From: Arenicola marina
Lineage: Eukaryota > Annelida > Polychaeta > Arenicolidae
Reading direction: 5' to 3'
Length of the DNA stretch: 64,000 bases
NCBI GenBank assembly: GCA_964019135.1
Contig: OZ025256.1
Coordinates: 35,932,035-35,996,034 of the forward strand
A model generated the notes under the pieces. It was not told the DNA's origin and made no database searches. It was given only the letters and a program-made list of their open reading frames with translations. The position numbers and the translations under genes are program-made. Shown in pieces: positions 61,601-64,000 of this stretch. Each line of letters begins with the position of its first letter. Positions within the stretch are counted from its first letter, which is position 1.

Positions 61601-63174
61601 ATCGACCCAACCATTGCTTTAATGCTGCGTACTACGGACTGTATGAACGAGAGCACCAATGCATTATAACGTTAGTATCGTTATGTACGTCGGCAAATTA
61701 CACCCATACTGTCGAGGACGACGGGATGACGCAATAATAAACACTAACCGCATTTTTGCTCGTCCGAGTCGTCTTGGCAGTCGCCGCGTCCGTCACACCG
61801 TTTGAACAGGTCGATGCAGACAGTGGCGTTACACTGGAACTCACCAAGTGTGCATCCTACGAAGAGCGACACATCCACTGCTTCATGTCATTGTAACATT
61901 AGTAAAGAAACCTACGACGAAACCTCGTCGAGATAGACGATTGAACCCGAAGTGCAGTGCGTAGACGCAAATGCAACACAATAGTTGTATGTTTTCAGCA
62001 TACGCTTTACTTGATCCTATCTTTCATCCTTGAGTCTGACACGAACTATGTGTACTATAGTACTCCACACAGTCCGCCACTCCCTTGGAGCTTGATGCCT
62101 AGGATCAAATGGTCCATTAAGATTCTTCTTTTCTCTCATTTTTAAACCCAAACATAGAGTTCCATGTATTTCTCACGGCTAATGCTCAGGGGCCGTATGC
62201 ATGTATTTTGAACCCGATAATCGCTCGACAAATATTCCACTTAGCGTTAAGTCTAGTGGCGTAGCATAAGTGGCGATTATGAATACGGCCCCTGTCCAAT
62301 AAGTGTAAGTGACCAATGTGCGCCTCACTCACCGCAGAGAGACACGTGCTCATCCCTCCCATTGCGACACTCGCTGACTCCATTACAGAGGAGATTCTTT
62401 TTGATACACTGCGTGACGTCACACCGGAAGTCGTCGTTGCCCTGGCAGAGACCCAGGGCGGAGGTCTCGTTGGTGTTGGCCATCAGAGGGAAGTAGGCTG
62501 GAGAGACCAGAAGACACACCACTTAATGTGTCATCACACCACGTAGATTACCATTGGAAAAGGCTAGTGGCTACCTGACTCTGAATATCCATCACTATAG
62601 CTTAGCCATCACAAAATCCAAATTGAAAAAGAGTTTTCTCAAATTTCTAACTTTTATGAGAAAATTCTATTCTAATTAATGTAGCATGTGCAAAGACTGT
62701 TGTGGACTATTTGGGGCCTTCACTTAATTATCACATTATCGAGCCAAGGTTTTGTTAGAGACGTGAATAATGTTAGTGTGCCACTTCTGTCATATTGCAT
62801 TTATAACGATTAGGTCACTAACGTCCTGCATTGTTAATATTAATGTTGCCATATCTCAGTTTCAGTTAAAGTTGGCTGCCGATTTTTGCTCTTGGGATGT
62901 GGACCAGCTTATGGTCTTGTTTGTTTATAATAGCGATATTATAAACAACAAGGCGAAAAAGAAATAACACGTAAGAAAAGGTACCCTGCCCCCTCAGTTT
63001 ATCAGTCACTTTCAATACGATAAAAGTAACTTCTGTAAAACCAAACCAAGCTATTTCAGGCAATATTGTGGGAGCGATACTCTGCGTGTTGGGGACTATT
63101 GGATGCCACTGACCCGACAAGCCTGTGCAGACCAGGAGCACAGACCGCATTGTTGTGGCTACCGCGAAGGGCAT
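1507..63174 (-). CDS. GRL101-like: Relaxin-receptor-like GPCR gene (type C LGR, GRL101-like), 24 exons, tail exon off the window
   Basis: Joined exons (transcription order): 63174-63114, 62497-62333, 61856-61749, 57243-57127, 47301-47185, 41216-41118, 39393-39274, 39069-38938, 38492-38367, 34478-34356, 33813-33697, 32916-32776, 23569-23450, 22757-22640, 13537-13463, 13208-13137, 12161-12090, 11647-11576, 11065-10994, 10721-10650, 10427-10356, 10137-9939, 9126-8470, 1690-1507. The sum is 3,211 nt, about 1,070 residues. Order: signal peptide, 12 LDLa, LRR N-cap, 7 LRR, seven membrane helices. All LDLa exons are phase 1 and all LRR exons phase 2, so the chain stays in frame. This architecture is that of LGRs related to relaxin receptors, and the 12-LDLa arrangement matches the snail receptor GRL101. 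The expected role is a plasma-membrane receptor with a large ligand-binding ectodomain, coupling to G proteins. The ligand cannot be inferred. The tail exon lies beyond position 1, or the frame reads into the 45-bp array. Confidence 0.92.
1691..2500. other. Intron 23, unique part next to TM7
   Basis: Ordinary AT-rich intron sequence between the TM7 acceptor and the 37/39-bp array. I see no further exon or RNA gene. Confidence 0.6.
2501..8139. repeat. 37/39-bp minisatellite in intron 23
   Basis: About 150 units, core GAACCACGCTACGGCCATCA. Two unit types differ at the end: TTCATCAT (37 bp) and TTCACCATAT (39 bp). The 39-bp type dominates at 2.8-4.9 kb, and the 37-bp type with many substitutions dominates toward 8 kb. 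The array lies inside the GC-AG intron between the TM6 and TM7 exons. Reading frames in it are short repeat translations. Confidence 0.97.
8140..8469. other. Intron 23, donor-proximal unique part
   Basis: AT-rich intron sequence downstream of the GC donor of exon 23. No other feature is visible. Confidence 0.6.
8470..9126 (-). CDS. GRL101-like: Exon 23: TM2 to TM6 of the receptor
   Basis: 657 nt (219 codons), phase 0/0, acceptor GCTTGCAG. Visible rhodopsin-family marks: TM2 [10 protein letters not shown] with the sodium-site Asp; the extracellular cysteine before TM3 (SGLCQFAG) and its partner in loop 2 (GVCLAL); TM3 end TIDRF in place of DRY; basic third loop (RRTRAAAR); TM6 FCCWVPI (the CWxP toggle). 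The exon ends VSVSRQ at CAG|GCAAGT, a GC donor; no GT donor fits. Joining to the next exon gives [11 protein letters not shown], as expected between TM6 and TM7 in this family. Confidence 0.95.
9127..9767. other. Intron 22, unique part
   Basis: Intron between the TM2-6 exon and the duplicated TM1 donor block. It is AT-rich in the middle. No coding or RNA feature is seen. Confidence 0.6.
9768..10000. repeat. Three-copy ~80-bp duplication of the TM1 exon end and its donor
   Basis: The segment ATCCGCCAGTAGATGACCAT occurs at 9801, 9881 and 9961, exactly 80 bp apart. The 9961 copy is the true exon end ([13 protein letters not shown] on the minus strand). The other two are intronic copies of the exon end, each followed by a GT donor (GTGCGT, GTGGGT), with poly-C spacers between them. 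Confidence 0.93.
9939..10137 (-). CDS. GRL101-like: Exon 22: LRR C-cap/hinge and TM1
   Basis: 199 nt, entered in phase 2 and left in phase 0. Acceptor GGTGGCAG, donor AAG|GTGGGT. It encodes the cysteine-rich hinge typical of glycoprotein-hormone and relaxin receptors ([23 protein letters not shown]). TM1 follows, with the conserved GN pair (VGNTMVIYW) and the first cytoplasmic loop (RIRDKRDSK). The exon end and donor are repeated as three ~80-bp copies just downstream. Confidence 0.95.
10356..10427 (-). CDS. GRL101-like: Exon 21: leucine-rich repeat 7
   Basis: 72 nt, phase 2/2, acceptor CTTTCCAG, donor CT|GTGAGT. Pattern [15 protein letters not shown] then NGLPSLQTL. It is the last repeat before the C-cap and hinge. 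Confidence 0.93.
10650..10721 (-). CDS. GRL101-like: Exon 20: leucine-rich repeat 6
   Basis: 72 nt, phase 2/2, acceptor TTTTTTCAG, donor TT|GTAAGC. Pattern [15 protein letters not shown] then NGLPLMTL. Confidence 0.93.
10994..11065 (-). CDS. GRL101-like: Exon 19: leucine-rich repeat 5
   Basis: 72 nt, phase 2/2, acceptor TTCTTGTAG, donor CT|GTTAGT. Pattern [15 protein letters not shown] then VGLKKLYRL. Confidence 0.92.
11341..11386. repeat. Inverted repeat, 12-bp perfect arms
   Basis: Arms CCGGATAACAAT (11341-11352) and ATTGTTATCCGG (11375-11386) around a 22-nt loop, in the intron between LRR exons 18 and 19. It could be a hairpin or a transposon remnant. Confidence 0.7.
11576..11647 (-). 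CDS. GRL101-like: Exon 18: leucine-rich repeat 4
   Basis: 72 nt, phase 2/2, acceptor CCATGGAAG, donor AT|GTGAGT. Pattern [15 protein letters not shown] then HGLSSLTA. The acceptor has a weak pyrimidine tract, but size, phase and repeat pattern agree with the neighbours. Confidence 0.9.
11648..12089. other. Intron 17, unique
   Basis: AT-rich intron between LRR exons 17 and 18. The 510-bp intron at 11066-11575 and the shorter ones between LRR exons are similar. Nothing further is seen apart from the hairpin at 11341. Confidence 0.55.
12090..12161 (-). CDS. GRL101-like: Exon 17: leucine-rich repeat 3
   Basis: 72 nt, phase 2/2, acceptor TCTTTGCAG, donor TT|GTGAGT. Pattern [15 protein letters not shown] then IGLSSLTTL. 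The 42-bp array of this intron ends within about 10 bp of the acceptor's polypyrimidine tract. Confidence 0.93.
12170..13033. repeat. 42-bp minisatellite in intron 16
   Basis: About 20 units, core CATCACCATCGGCTAACATA. Variant units alternate (AAAGACACGG, AAAGGCACCG, AAACACACGG), and a block of about 335 bp is duplicated: the same variant order occurs at 12326-12544 and 12661-12879. It abuts the acceptor of LRR exon 17. Confidence 0.95.
13137..13208 (-). CDS. GRL101-like: Exon 16: leucine-rich repeat 2
   Basis: 72 nt, phase 2/2, acceptor CTCTTCCAG, donor TT|GTAAGA. Pattern [15 protein letters not shown] then RTLLRLSTL, with an NLT sequon. Confidence 0.92.
13463..13537 (-). CDS. GRL101-like: Exon 15: leucine-rich repeat 1
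   Basis: 75 nt, phase 2/2, acceptor CCTTCCAG, donor TT|GTAAGT. Pattern [16 protein letters not shown] then ENLSHIIYL. It is one codon longer than the other LRR exons. Confidence 0.85.
13750..19640. repeat. 37-bp minisatellite, family 1, intron 14
   Basis: About 158 units, core GGAGGCACATTGATACATCT. Units differ mainly at TAGTAG/TAGCAG, CATT/CACT, and CACC/CATC. Many contain the palindrome CTACTAGTAG and the palindrome TCTAGA. It shares length and the TCTAGACACCTACTAG part with family 2 at its right, so both come from one ancestor. Confidence 0.97.
19641..22653. repeat. 37-bp minisatellite, family 2, reaching into the LRR-cap exon
   Basis: About 81 units, core AGCGGTAGAGACCCACAGAC, more uniform than family 1. 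There are duplicated blocks of several hundred bp (for example 20.40-20.69 and 20.92-21.20 kb). The last unit overlaps the end of exon 14. On the minus strand, exon bases GGTCTCTACCGCTA and donor GTAGGT are part of the unit. Confidence 0.95.
22640..22757 (-). CDS. GRL101-like: Exon 14: LRR N-terminal cysteine cap
   Basis: The acceptor is GACCTCAG at 22758-22760, entered in phase 1. The sequence has the LRRNT pattern: [18 protein letters not shown] followed by LTALP. The only donor before the in-frame stop that gives phase 2, as the following LRR exon needs, with reasonable consensus is TA|GTAGGT at 22639-22634, giving 118 nt. A shorter alternative ends at 22667 (AC|GTCTAG). The chosen donor lies inside the first unit of the 37-bp array, and about 15 exon bases match that unit. 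Confidence 0.8.
23141..23328 (+). repeat. Dispersed repeat, copy 1
   Basis: About 190 bp closely similar to 46984-47172, from ACACAGAATACCGAA to ACATATTGCTTT. Both copies carry a TATA-like stretch (TATATAAAG here) and an open frame of about 55 codons. Nearly all differences between the copies change the amino acid, so a protein role is unlikely. It is probably a mobile-element fragment of unknown class. Confidence 0.8.
23384..23418. repeat. Perfect 16-bp hairpin
   Basis: AACAGAGTCGATAACC (23384-23399) and its exact reverse complement (23403-23418) are separated by three bases. It lies about 35 bp from the donor of LDLa exon 13, on the intron side. Confidence 0.85.
23450..23569 (-). CDS. GRL101-like: Exon 13: LDLa module 12
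   Basis: 120 nt, phase 1/1, acceptor ATTTTCAG, donor A|GTGAGT. Six cysteines, end [12 protein letters not shown] with an NAT sequon. It is the membrane-proximal LDLa module, directly before the LRR cap. Confidence 0.93.
23665..32799. repeat. 50-bp minisatellite containing exon 12's end and donor
   Basis: About 180 units, core GTAACGTTAAGGTGACATAG plus GTACGTACCACAGTG. Deletion and insertion variants occur, such as GGTAGGGCCTACGT and a short ACACAATGAGG form. The rightmost unit overlaps the last 24 coding bases of LDLa exon 12. On the minus strand each unit therefore reads coding-derived bases, ...CACTGTG|GTACGTAC, i.e. the authentic donor. This fills intron 12. Confidence 0.97.
32776..32916 (-). 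CDS. GRL101-like: Exon 12: LDLa module 11, long loop and atypical end
   Basis: 141 nt, phase 1/1, acceptor CTCCGTAG, donor G|GTACGT. Six cysteines, but the loop between the fourth and fifth is enlarged ([12 protein letters not shown]) and the calcium end is replaced by [10 protein letters not shown], with no SDE. The last 24 nt of the exon (32776-32799) and the donor are identical to part of the 50-bp array unit that fills the next intron. The atypical C-terminal residues are therefore the array-derived or array-seeding bases. Confidence 0.92.
32917..33696. other. Intron 11, unique
   Basis: 780-bp AT-rich intron between LDLa10 and LDLa11. A TGACGTCA palindrome lies near 33684-33691, beside the LDLa10 donor. 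No other feature. Confidence 0.55.
33697..33813 (-). CDS. GRL101-like: Exon 11: LDLa module 10
   Basis: 117 nt, phase 1/1, acceptor CTATCCAG, donor G|GTCAGT. Six cysteines, end [10 protein letters not shown]. The linker begins ADHV. A perfect TGACGTCA palindrome lies a few bases inside the intron after the donor. Confidence 0.94.
33814..34355. other. Intron 10, unique
   Basis: 542-bp intron between LDLa9 and LDLa10, with G-rich runs near 33950 and 34030. No other feature. Confidence 0.55.
34356..34478 (-). CDS. GRL101-like: Exon 10: LDLa module 9
   Basis: 123 nt, phase 1/1, acceptor GTCGTGCAG, donor G|GTGAGT. Canonical LDLa ([20 protein letters not shown]). Its acceptor, polypyrimidine tract and branch-point consensus are the last copy of a 60-bp unit repeated about 50 times upstream. 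The exon's first bases (AAGGTT) are also part of the unit. Confidence 0.94.
34479..37545. repeat. 60-bp minisatellite carrying branch point and splice acceptor
   Basis: About 51 units, each exactly 60 bp with no length change from 34501 to about 37530, and few substitutions. On the minus strand each unit reads TACTAAC, then GGTCTCCTCCCTGGTGTGG, then TGCAG|AAGGTT. This is a branch-point consensus, a pyrimidine-rich tract and an acceptor with the first bases of LDLa exon 10. The long open frames on both strands are repeat translations. In the LDLa frame, TACTAAC supplies a TAA stop in every unit. Confidence 0.98.
37612..38366. repeat. 42-bp minisatellite repeating the LDLa8 donor
   Basis: About 18 units, core TACCATGACAGTAATACCAC. 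On the minus strand each unit contains GGTAAGGCGTGCACTCAT, identical to the donor of exon 9 and the following intron bases. Three units have the ~40-bp variant with TTGCTAGGGGTCCACG. Confidence 0.96.
38367..38492 (-). CDS. GRL101-like: Exon 9: LDLa module 8
   Basis: 126 nt, phase 1/1, acceptor GGTTTCAG, donor G|GTAAGG. Six cysteines with end [11 protein letters not shown]. The donor and the next ~40 intron bases are the first unit of the 42-bp array at 37612-38366, so every later unit repeats this 5' splice site. Confidence 0.92.
38618..38936. repeat. 42-bp array with six CRE palindromes
   Basis: About 7.5 units of 41-42 bp in intron 8, between the acceptor side of exon 9 and the donor of exon 8. 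TGACGTCA occurs at 38641, 38683, 38725, 38766, 38808 and 38850; a seventh unit has a mutated site (TGACCTCA). This full palindrome is the consensus site for CREB/ATF bZIP factors. Whether it acts as an enhancer is not known. Confidence 0.9.
38938..39069 (-). CDS. GRL101-like: Exon 8: LDLa module 7
   Basis: 132 nt, phase 1/1, acceptor CGTTCCAG, donor A|GTAAGT. Six cysteines. The calcium loop is enlarged ([13 protein letters not shown]). It contains an NNS sequon. The donor is immediately followed by a C-rich run and the CRE-bearing 42-bp array. Confidence 0.92.
39274..39393 (-). CDS. GRL101-like: Exon 7: LDLa module 6, with two extra cysteines
   Basis: 120 nt, phase 1/1, acceptor CCGCCAG, donor G|GTCAGT. 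Eight cysteines are encoded: the six of a normal LDLa plus two in the [17 protein letters not shown] end. The extra pair sits around the calcium loop and could form a fourth disulfide. It also carries an NDT sequon. Confidence 0.92.
39394..41117. other. Intron 6, mostly unique
   Basis: 1.7-kb intron between LDLa5 and LDLa6. It holds a short ~27-bp tandem repeat at 39548-39633 (CTATGGGACAGAC) and otherwise unrecognised sequence. Small reading frames here lack family features. Confidence 0.55.
39548..39633. repeat. Short ~27-bp tandem repeat
   Basis: Three imperfect units around CTATGGGACAGAC and CTATAGGAAAA. Confidence 0.75.
41118..41216 (-). CDS. GRL101-like: Exon 6: LDLa module 5, degenerate (four cysteines)
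   Basis: 99 nt, the shortest LDLa exon, with acceptor CCTTACAG and donor T|GTGAGT. The reading frame is fixed by the flanking exons. The phase-1 T joins GT of the next exon to restore the last cysteine. Only four cysteines remain (VRC, HRC, IDC and the split one). The first and third expected cysteines are absent; the third position reads GLYVS. In LDLa modules C1 pairs with C3, so one whole disulfide appears to be lost. The calcium end is relaxed to SQEDELNC. Confidence 0.88.
41225..41685. repeat. 30-bp minisatellite in intron 5
   Basis: About 15 units, core CACACAGTAATACAACCACT then GTCAATGCC. It begins about 10 bp from the acceptor of the degenerate LDLa5 exon and passes directly into the next array. 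Confidence 0.95.
41671..43072. repeat. 30-bp minisatellite with higher-order pattern
   Basis: About 46 units of 30 bp built on GGTGCTAAGGGACGGACCAG. Three unit types (GTGTGATGCC, ATTTTATTGCC, and GTGTGATGTC ends) recur in a fixed order as composite blocks. Because 30 is a multiple of three, both strands show long open frames (41786-43471 and 41692-43110); these are repeat artefacts. Confidence 0.97.
44150..44390. repeat. Spaced repeats of CGTGAACTGGGAAT
   Basis: About six imperfect copies at irregular spacing (near 44152, 44181, 44236, 44267, 44344 and 44374). Probably a decayed tandem array. Confidence 0.6.
44860..45560. repeat. Decayed ~20-bp array rich in GATCC
   Basis: About 30 diverged units based on GGATCCGGATTGACCCCTA. 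The unit is still readable, but the copies differ far more than those of other arrays here, which points to an old array. Confidence 0.85.
46838..46925. repeat. CCATAGAGTTT short-unit repeat
   Basis: Seven to eight units of about 12 bp (TTTCCATAGAG). It directly precedes a head sequence (AAAGCGCAC...GTGCAGAGTTCAAGGTCG) that recurs after a similar stretch at 60113. Confidence 0.85.
46984..47172 (+). repeat. Dispersed repeat, copy 2
   Basis: Second copy of the ~190-bp element found at 23141-23328, with TGATATAAAGCCGG in place of the TATATAAAG stretch. It ends 12 bp from the donor of LDLa exon 5, on the intron side. Confidence 0.8.
47185..47301 (-). CDS. GRL101-like: Exon 5: LDLa module 4
   Basis: 117 nt, phase 1/1, acceptor CTGGCAG, donor G|GTAAGC. 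Canonical LDLa with six cysteines and the calcium end [11 protein letters not shown]. On the transcript's upstream side lie about 270 bp of ordinary intron and then the large 29/30-bp array. Confidence 0.94.
47571..57108. repeat. 29/30-bp minisatellite, 9.5 kb, with higher-order blocks
   Basis: About 320 units filling most of intron 4. Core GTACACGATCGACACGTGTG then ATAGAGGGAT (30 bp), alternating with a 29-bp type that has GACACTGTGA. Many units hold the palindromes CGATCG and ACACGTGT (with the E-box CACGTG). A marker group of units (GGGCACGACC next to GCACACGACC) recurs at 51051, 52593, 54431 and 56089, so blocks of about 1.5-1.8 kb were themselves duplicated. All very long minus-strand frames here are repeat translations. 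Confidence 0.97.
57127..57243 (-). CDS. GRL101-like: Exon 4: LDLa module 3
   Basis: 117 nt, phase 1/1, acceptor TTTTGCAG, donor G|GTGAGT. Canonical LDLa with six cysteines and the calcium end [11 protein letters not shown]. The 9.5-kb 29/30-bp array ends about 20 bp past its donor, but the array unit does not contain this donor. Confidence 0.95.
58257..58275 (+). promoter_or_regulatory. Three AGGTCA half-sites (possible nuclear-receptor site)
   Basis: AGGTCA at 58257, 58264 and 58270 forms a DR1 followed by a directly abutting half-site. The last part reads TCAAGGTCA, the extended half-site bound by monomeric nuclear receptors. Similar GGTCAAGGTCA strings occur in old repeats, so function is doubtful. 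Confidence 0.3.
59378..59520. repeat. CCATAGAGTTG/TTT short-unit repeat
   Basis: About ten units of 12 bp. It continues after the SINE pair at 60033-60105, so the SINEs interrupt it. It is the same family as 46838-46925. Confidence 0.85.
59522..59766 (+). mobile_element. tRNA-derived SINE, copy 1
   Basis: The tRNA-like head has an A-box-like GGTAGCGCATTGGGCTAGAG near 59533 and a B box GGTTCGAGCCC at 59606-59616, the internal RNA polymerase III promoter. A conserved body follows (TGTGTGGTCGCA, CCTTCTTCG, GACATGGCTCC), ending GGTTAAAGCGTCCTGAATA. There is no protein coding; it would depend on a LINE for movement. Confidence 0.85.
59789..60032 (+). mobile_element. tRNA-derived SINE, copy 2
   Basis: Same element and orientation as copy 1, about 20 bp downstream. 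A-box region GGTAGCTCATTTGGTTATAG, B box GGTTCGAGCCC at 59873-59883, same body and end GCGTCCTGAATA. The small differences (for example CCCCACTGTGG against CCCCGCTGTGG) indicate a separate insertion or an old duplication. Confidence 0.85.
61070..61560. repeat. Decayed TCTATGGAAA-type short repeats
   Basis: Scattered imperfect units such as TCTATGGAAACTCAATGG and TTCTATAGAAA. They are related in appearance to the CCATAGAGTTT family in reverse orientation. Confidence 0.5.
61749..61856 (-). CDS. GRL101-like: Exon 3: LDLa module 2
   Basis: 108 nt, phase 1/1, acceptor TTCGTAG, donor G|GTTAGT. Canonical LDLa: six cysteines, GEFQC before the second cysteine, and the calcium-binding end [11 protein letters not shown]. 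It contains an NAT glycosylation sequon. Confidence 0.93.
61857..62332. other. Intron 2, unique
   Basis: 476-bp intron between LDLa1 and LDLa2. No further feature. Confidence 0.55.
62333..62497 (-). CDS. GRL101-like: Exon 2: N-terminal linker and LDLa module 1
   Basis: 165 nt, phase 1 on both sides, acceptor CTCTCCAG and donor G|GTGAGT. A short linker (residues [16 protein letters not shown], with an NET glycosylation sequon) precedes six cysteines in LDLa spacing. The calcium-site end is [12 protein letters not shown], so the usual D-x-S-D-E motif is weak; this module may bind calcium poorly. It is the outermost module of the ectodomain. Confidence 0.9.
62498..63113. other. Intron 1 (if exon 1 is right), unique
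   Basis: 616-bp AT-rich sequence between the proposed signal exon and LDLa1. No LDLa or other module found. Confidence 0.5.
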
Positions 63175-63205
63175 TGTGGAGTTGTCCTTCAGACAAGCAA
63201 GCCGT
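63114..63205 (-). CDS. GRL101-like: Exon 1 (predicted): 5'UTR end, start codon and signal peptide
   Basis: The proposed start codon is at 63174-63172. It opens a 20-codon segment, [20 protein letters not shown], with a hydrophobic core (SVLLVCTGL). The segment ends at donor G|GTCAGT (63113-63108) in phase 1. Joining to the next exon gives GLSA-YFPL, a sensible signal-peptidase site. A candidate acceptor (TATTGCAG) sits just upstream at 63208-63206, implying a non-coding upstream exon and about 31 nt of 5'UTR here. A second Met (residue 9) could be the real start. The case rests on phase match and signal-peptide character only, so this is the least certain exon. Confidence 0.5.
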
Positions 63206-64000
63206 CTGCAATAGAAGCTTAATGATACAAACATGTTTCAAGGGTTCAAACAAGTTATTTTAGACAACAAAATTTTAAAATGCTTTGGTGGCCATCACAG
63301 TGAAAGATATTGGTATTATGGTGATACCATAATGTGGTTATGGTGATACCATAATGTGACATTGTAAATATATTTTTCCCTTAATCCCCAGCAAGCGGGT
63401 GGCGTGACTTCTAACGTACTCAGACAACCCAGTTGAAAGTATTCCGTTGCACCAATGCCAAAATGAATCGATATCATGTTTTCCCTTTGTCACGTTAACG
63501 TAAAGCATGACTTCAGTATAGCTGAAGTAACGTTATGACACATGCAGACCTCATTACTACTGCTGACAACTTGTTACGCCACTCTGAACCACGCGTCAGC
63601 CCCGTATCTGACAGAGAGGTGCAATAGTTCTTAAGTATGGATCTCTAACACAATACAAGGTCAAGGGAAACAAAGTCAGAATGGATGACAGACAGAATGC
63701 TCGTGCACCGCTTGGCCCAACAGACACAAGGAGTTGCAAGAACAAGAAGAACTGGTGCATCGGGTCGGCATTATCCCGGAAATACTGATTGATACTAGAG
63801 GTAACCTGAGACAGACCATGCCACAGTTACCTACTTCTAACATATCAATATTAATAAGACAAGTGGATTCGACAGTATCAGTTCCAAAAGTATGTAAATA
63901 ACATACCAGTGTTGTAAGGTATCTACGGTAAATATTGTAAAATAAAAGTGCTACGTGCCATTGGAAGGAGCCTACGGTATGCCACTTGTATTAGCATTGT
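63206..64000. other. Upstream region of the receptor gene
   Basis: It would contain intron or 5' flank. A near-palindromic tandem around GGTGATACCATAATGTG lies at 63310-63360. I see no convincing promoter, further exon or other gene. Confidence 0.45.

Larger units (their letters stand above)
57244..61748. other. Intron 3, mobile-element remnants
   Basis: 4.5-kb intron between LDLa2 and LDLa3. It holds two tRNA-type SINEs (59522-60032) embedded in CCATAGAGTTT repeats (59378-60105), a dispersed-repeat head at 60113, AGGTCA motifs at 58257 and a decayed TCTATGGAAA-type array at 61070-61560. No further exon is seen. Confidence 0.6.

Overview
This is a eukaryotic, probably lophotrochozoan and most likely molluscan, genomic window that holds one large split gene on the minus strand. 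The gene runs from a predicted signal-peptide exon at about 63.2 kb down to the TM7 exon at about 1.5 kb. I reconstructed 24 exons by hand. Almost every boundary has GT/AG signals and the phases agree across the whole chain: a signal peptide, 12 LDL-receptor class A (LDLa) modules with one exon each, a cysteine-rich LRR N-cap, seven single-exon leucine-rich repeats, and a rhodopsin-family seven-helix domain in three exons. This is the architecture of the relaxin-receptor-like (type C) LGRs, and specifically of the multi-LDLa receptor known from the snail Lymnaea as GRL101. The exons present encode about 1,070 residues. The cytoplasmic tail beyond TM7 continues off the left edge.

Layout, low to high coordinate (3' to 5' of the gene): TM7 exon with a 45-bp array (1-1690); intron filled by a 37/39-bp array (2.5-8.1 kb); TM2-6 exon (8470-9126); TM1 exon (9939-10137); seven LRR exons (10356-13537); two related 37-bp arrays (13.75-22.65 kb); LRR N-cap (22640-22757); LDLa12 (23450-23569); 50-bp array (23.7-32.8 kb); LDLa11, 10 and 9; 60-bp array (34.5-37.5 kb); 42-bp array; LDLa8, 7, 6 and 5; 30-bp arrays (41.2-43.1 kb); a 4-kb intron stretch of old repeats; LDLa4; a 9.5-kb array of 29/30-bp units (47.6-57.1 kb); LDLa3; an intron with two tRNA-derived SINEs; LDLa2, LDLa1 and the signal exon.

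About 65% of the window (roughly 41-42 kb) is tandem array, and nearly all long reading frames are translations of arrays rather than genes. The most striking feature is where the arrays sit. In at least six places the repeat unit contains the splice junction of the neighbouring exon: five donors (exons at 1507, 9939, 22640, 32776 and 38367) and one complete branch-point/polypyrimidine/acceptor set (exon at 34478). In one case 24 nt of coding sequence plus the donor are present about 180 times. The pattern suggests minisatellites that grew out of exon-intron boundaries, leaving dozens to hundreds of decoy splice sites inside one receptor gene. Other points of note are a GC-AG intron between TM6 and TM7, an LDLa module missing what should be one disulfide pair, and a 42-bp intronic array carrying six perfect TGACGTCA (CRE) palindromes.
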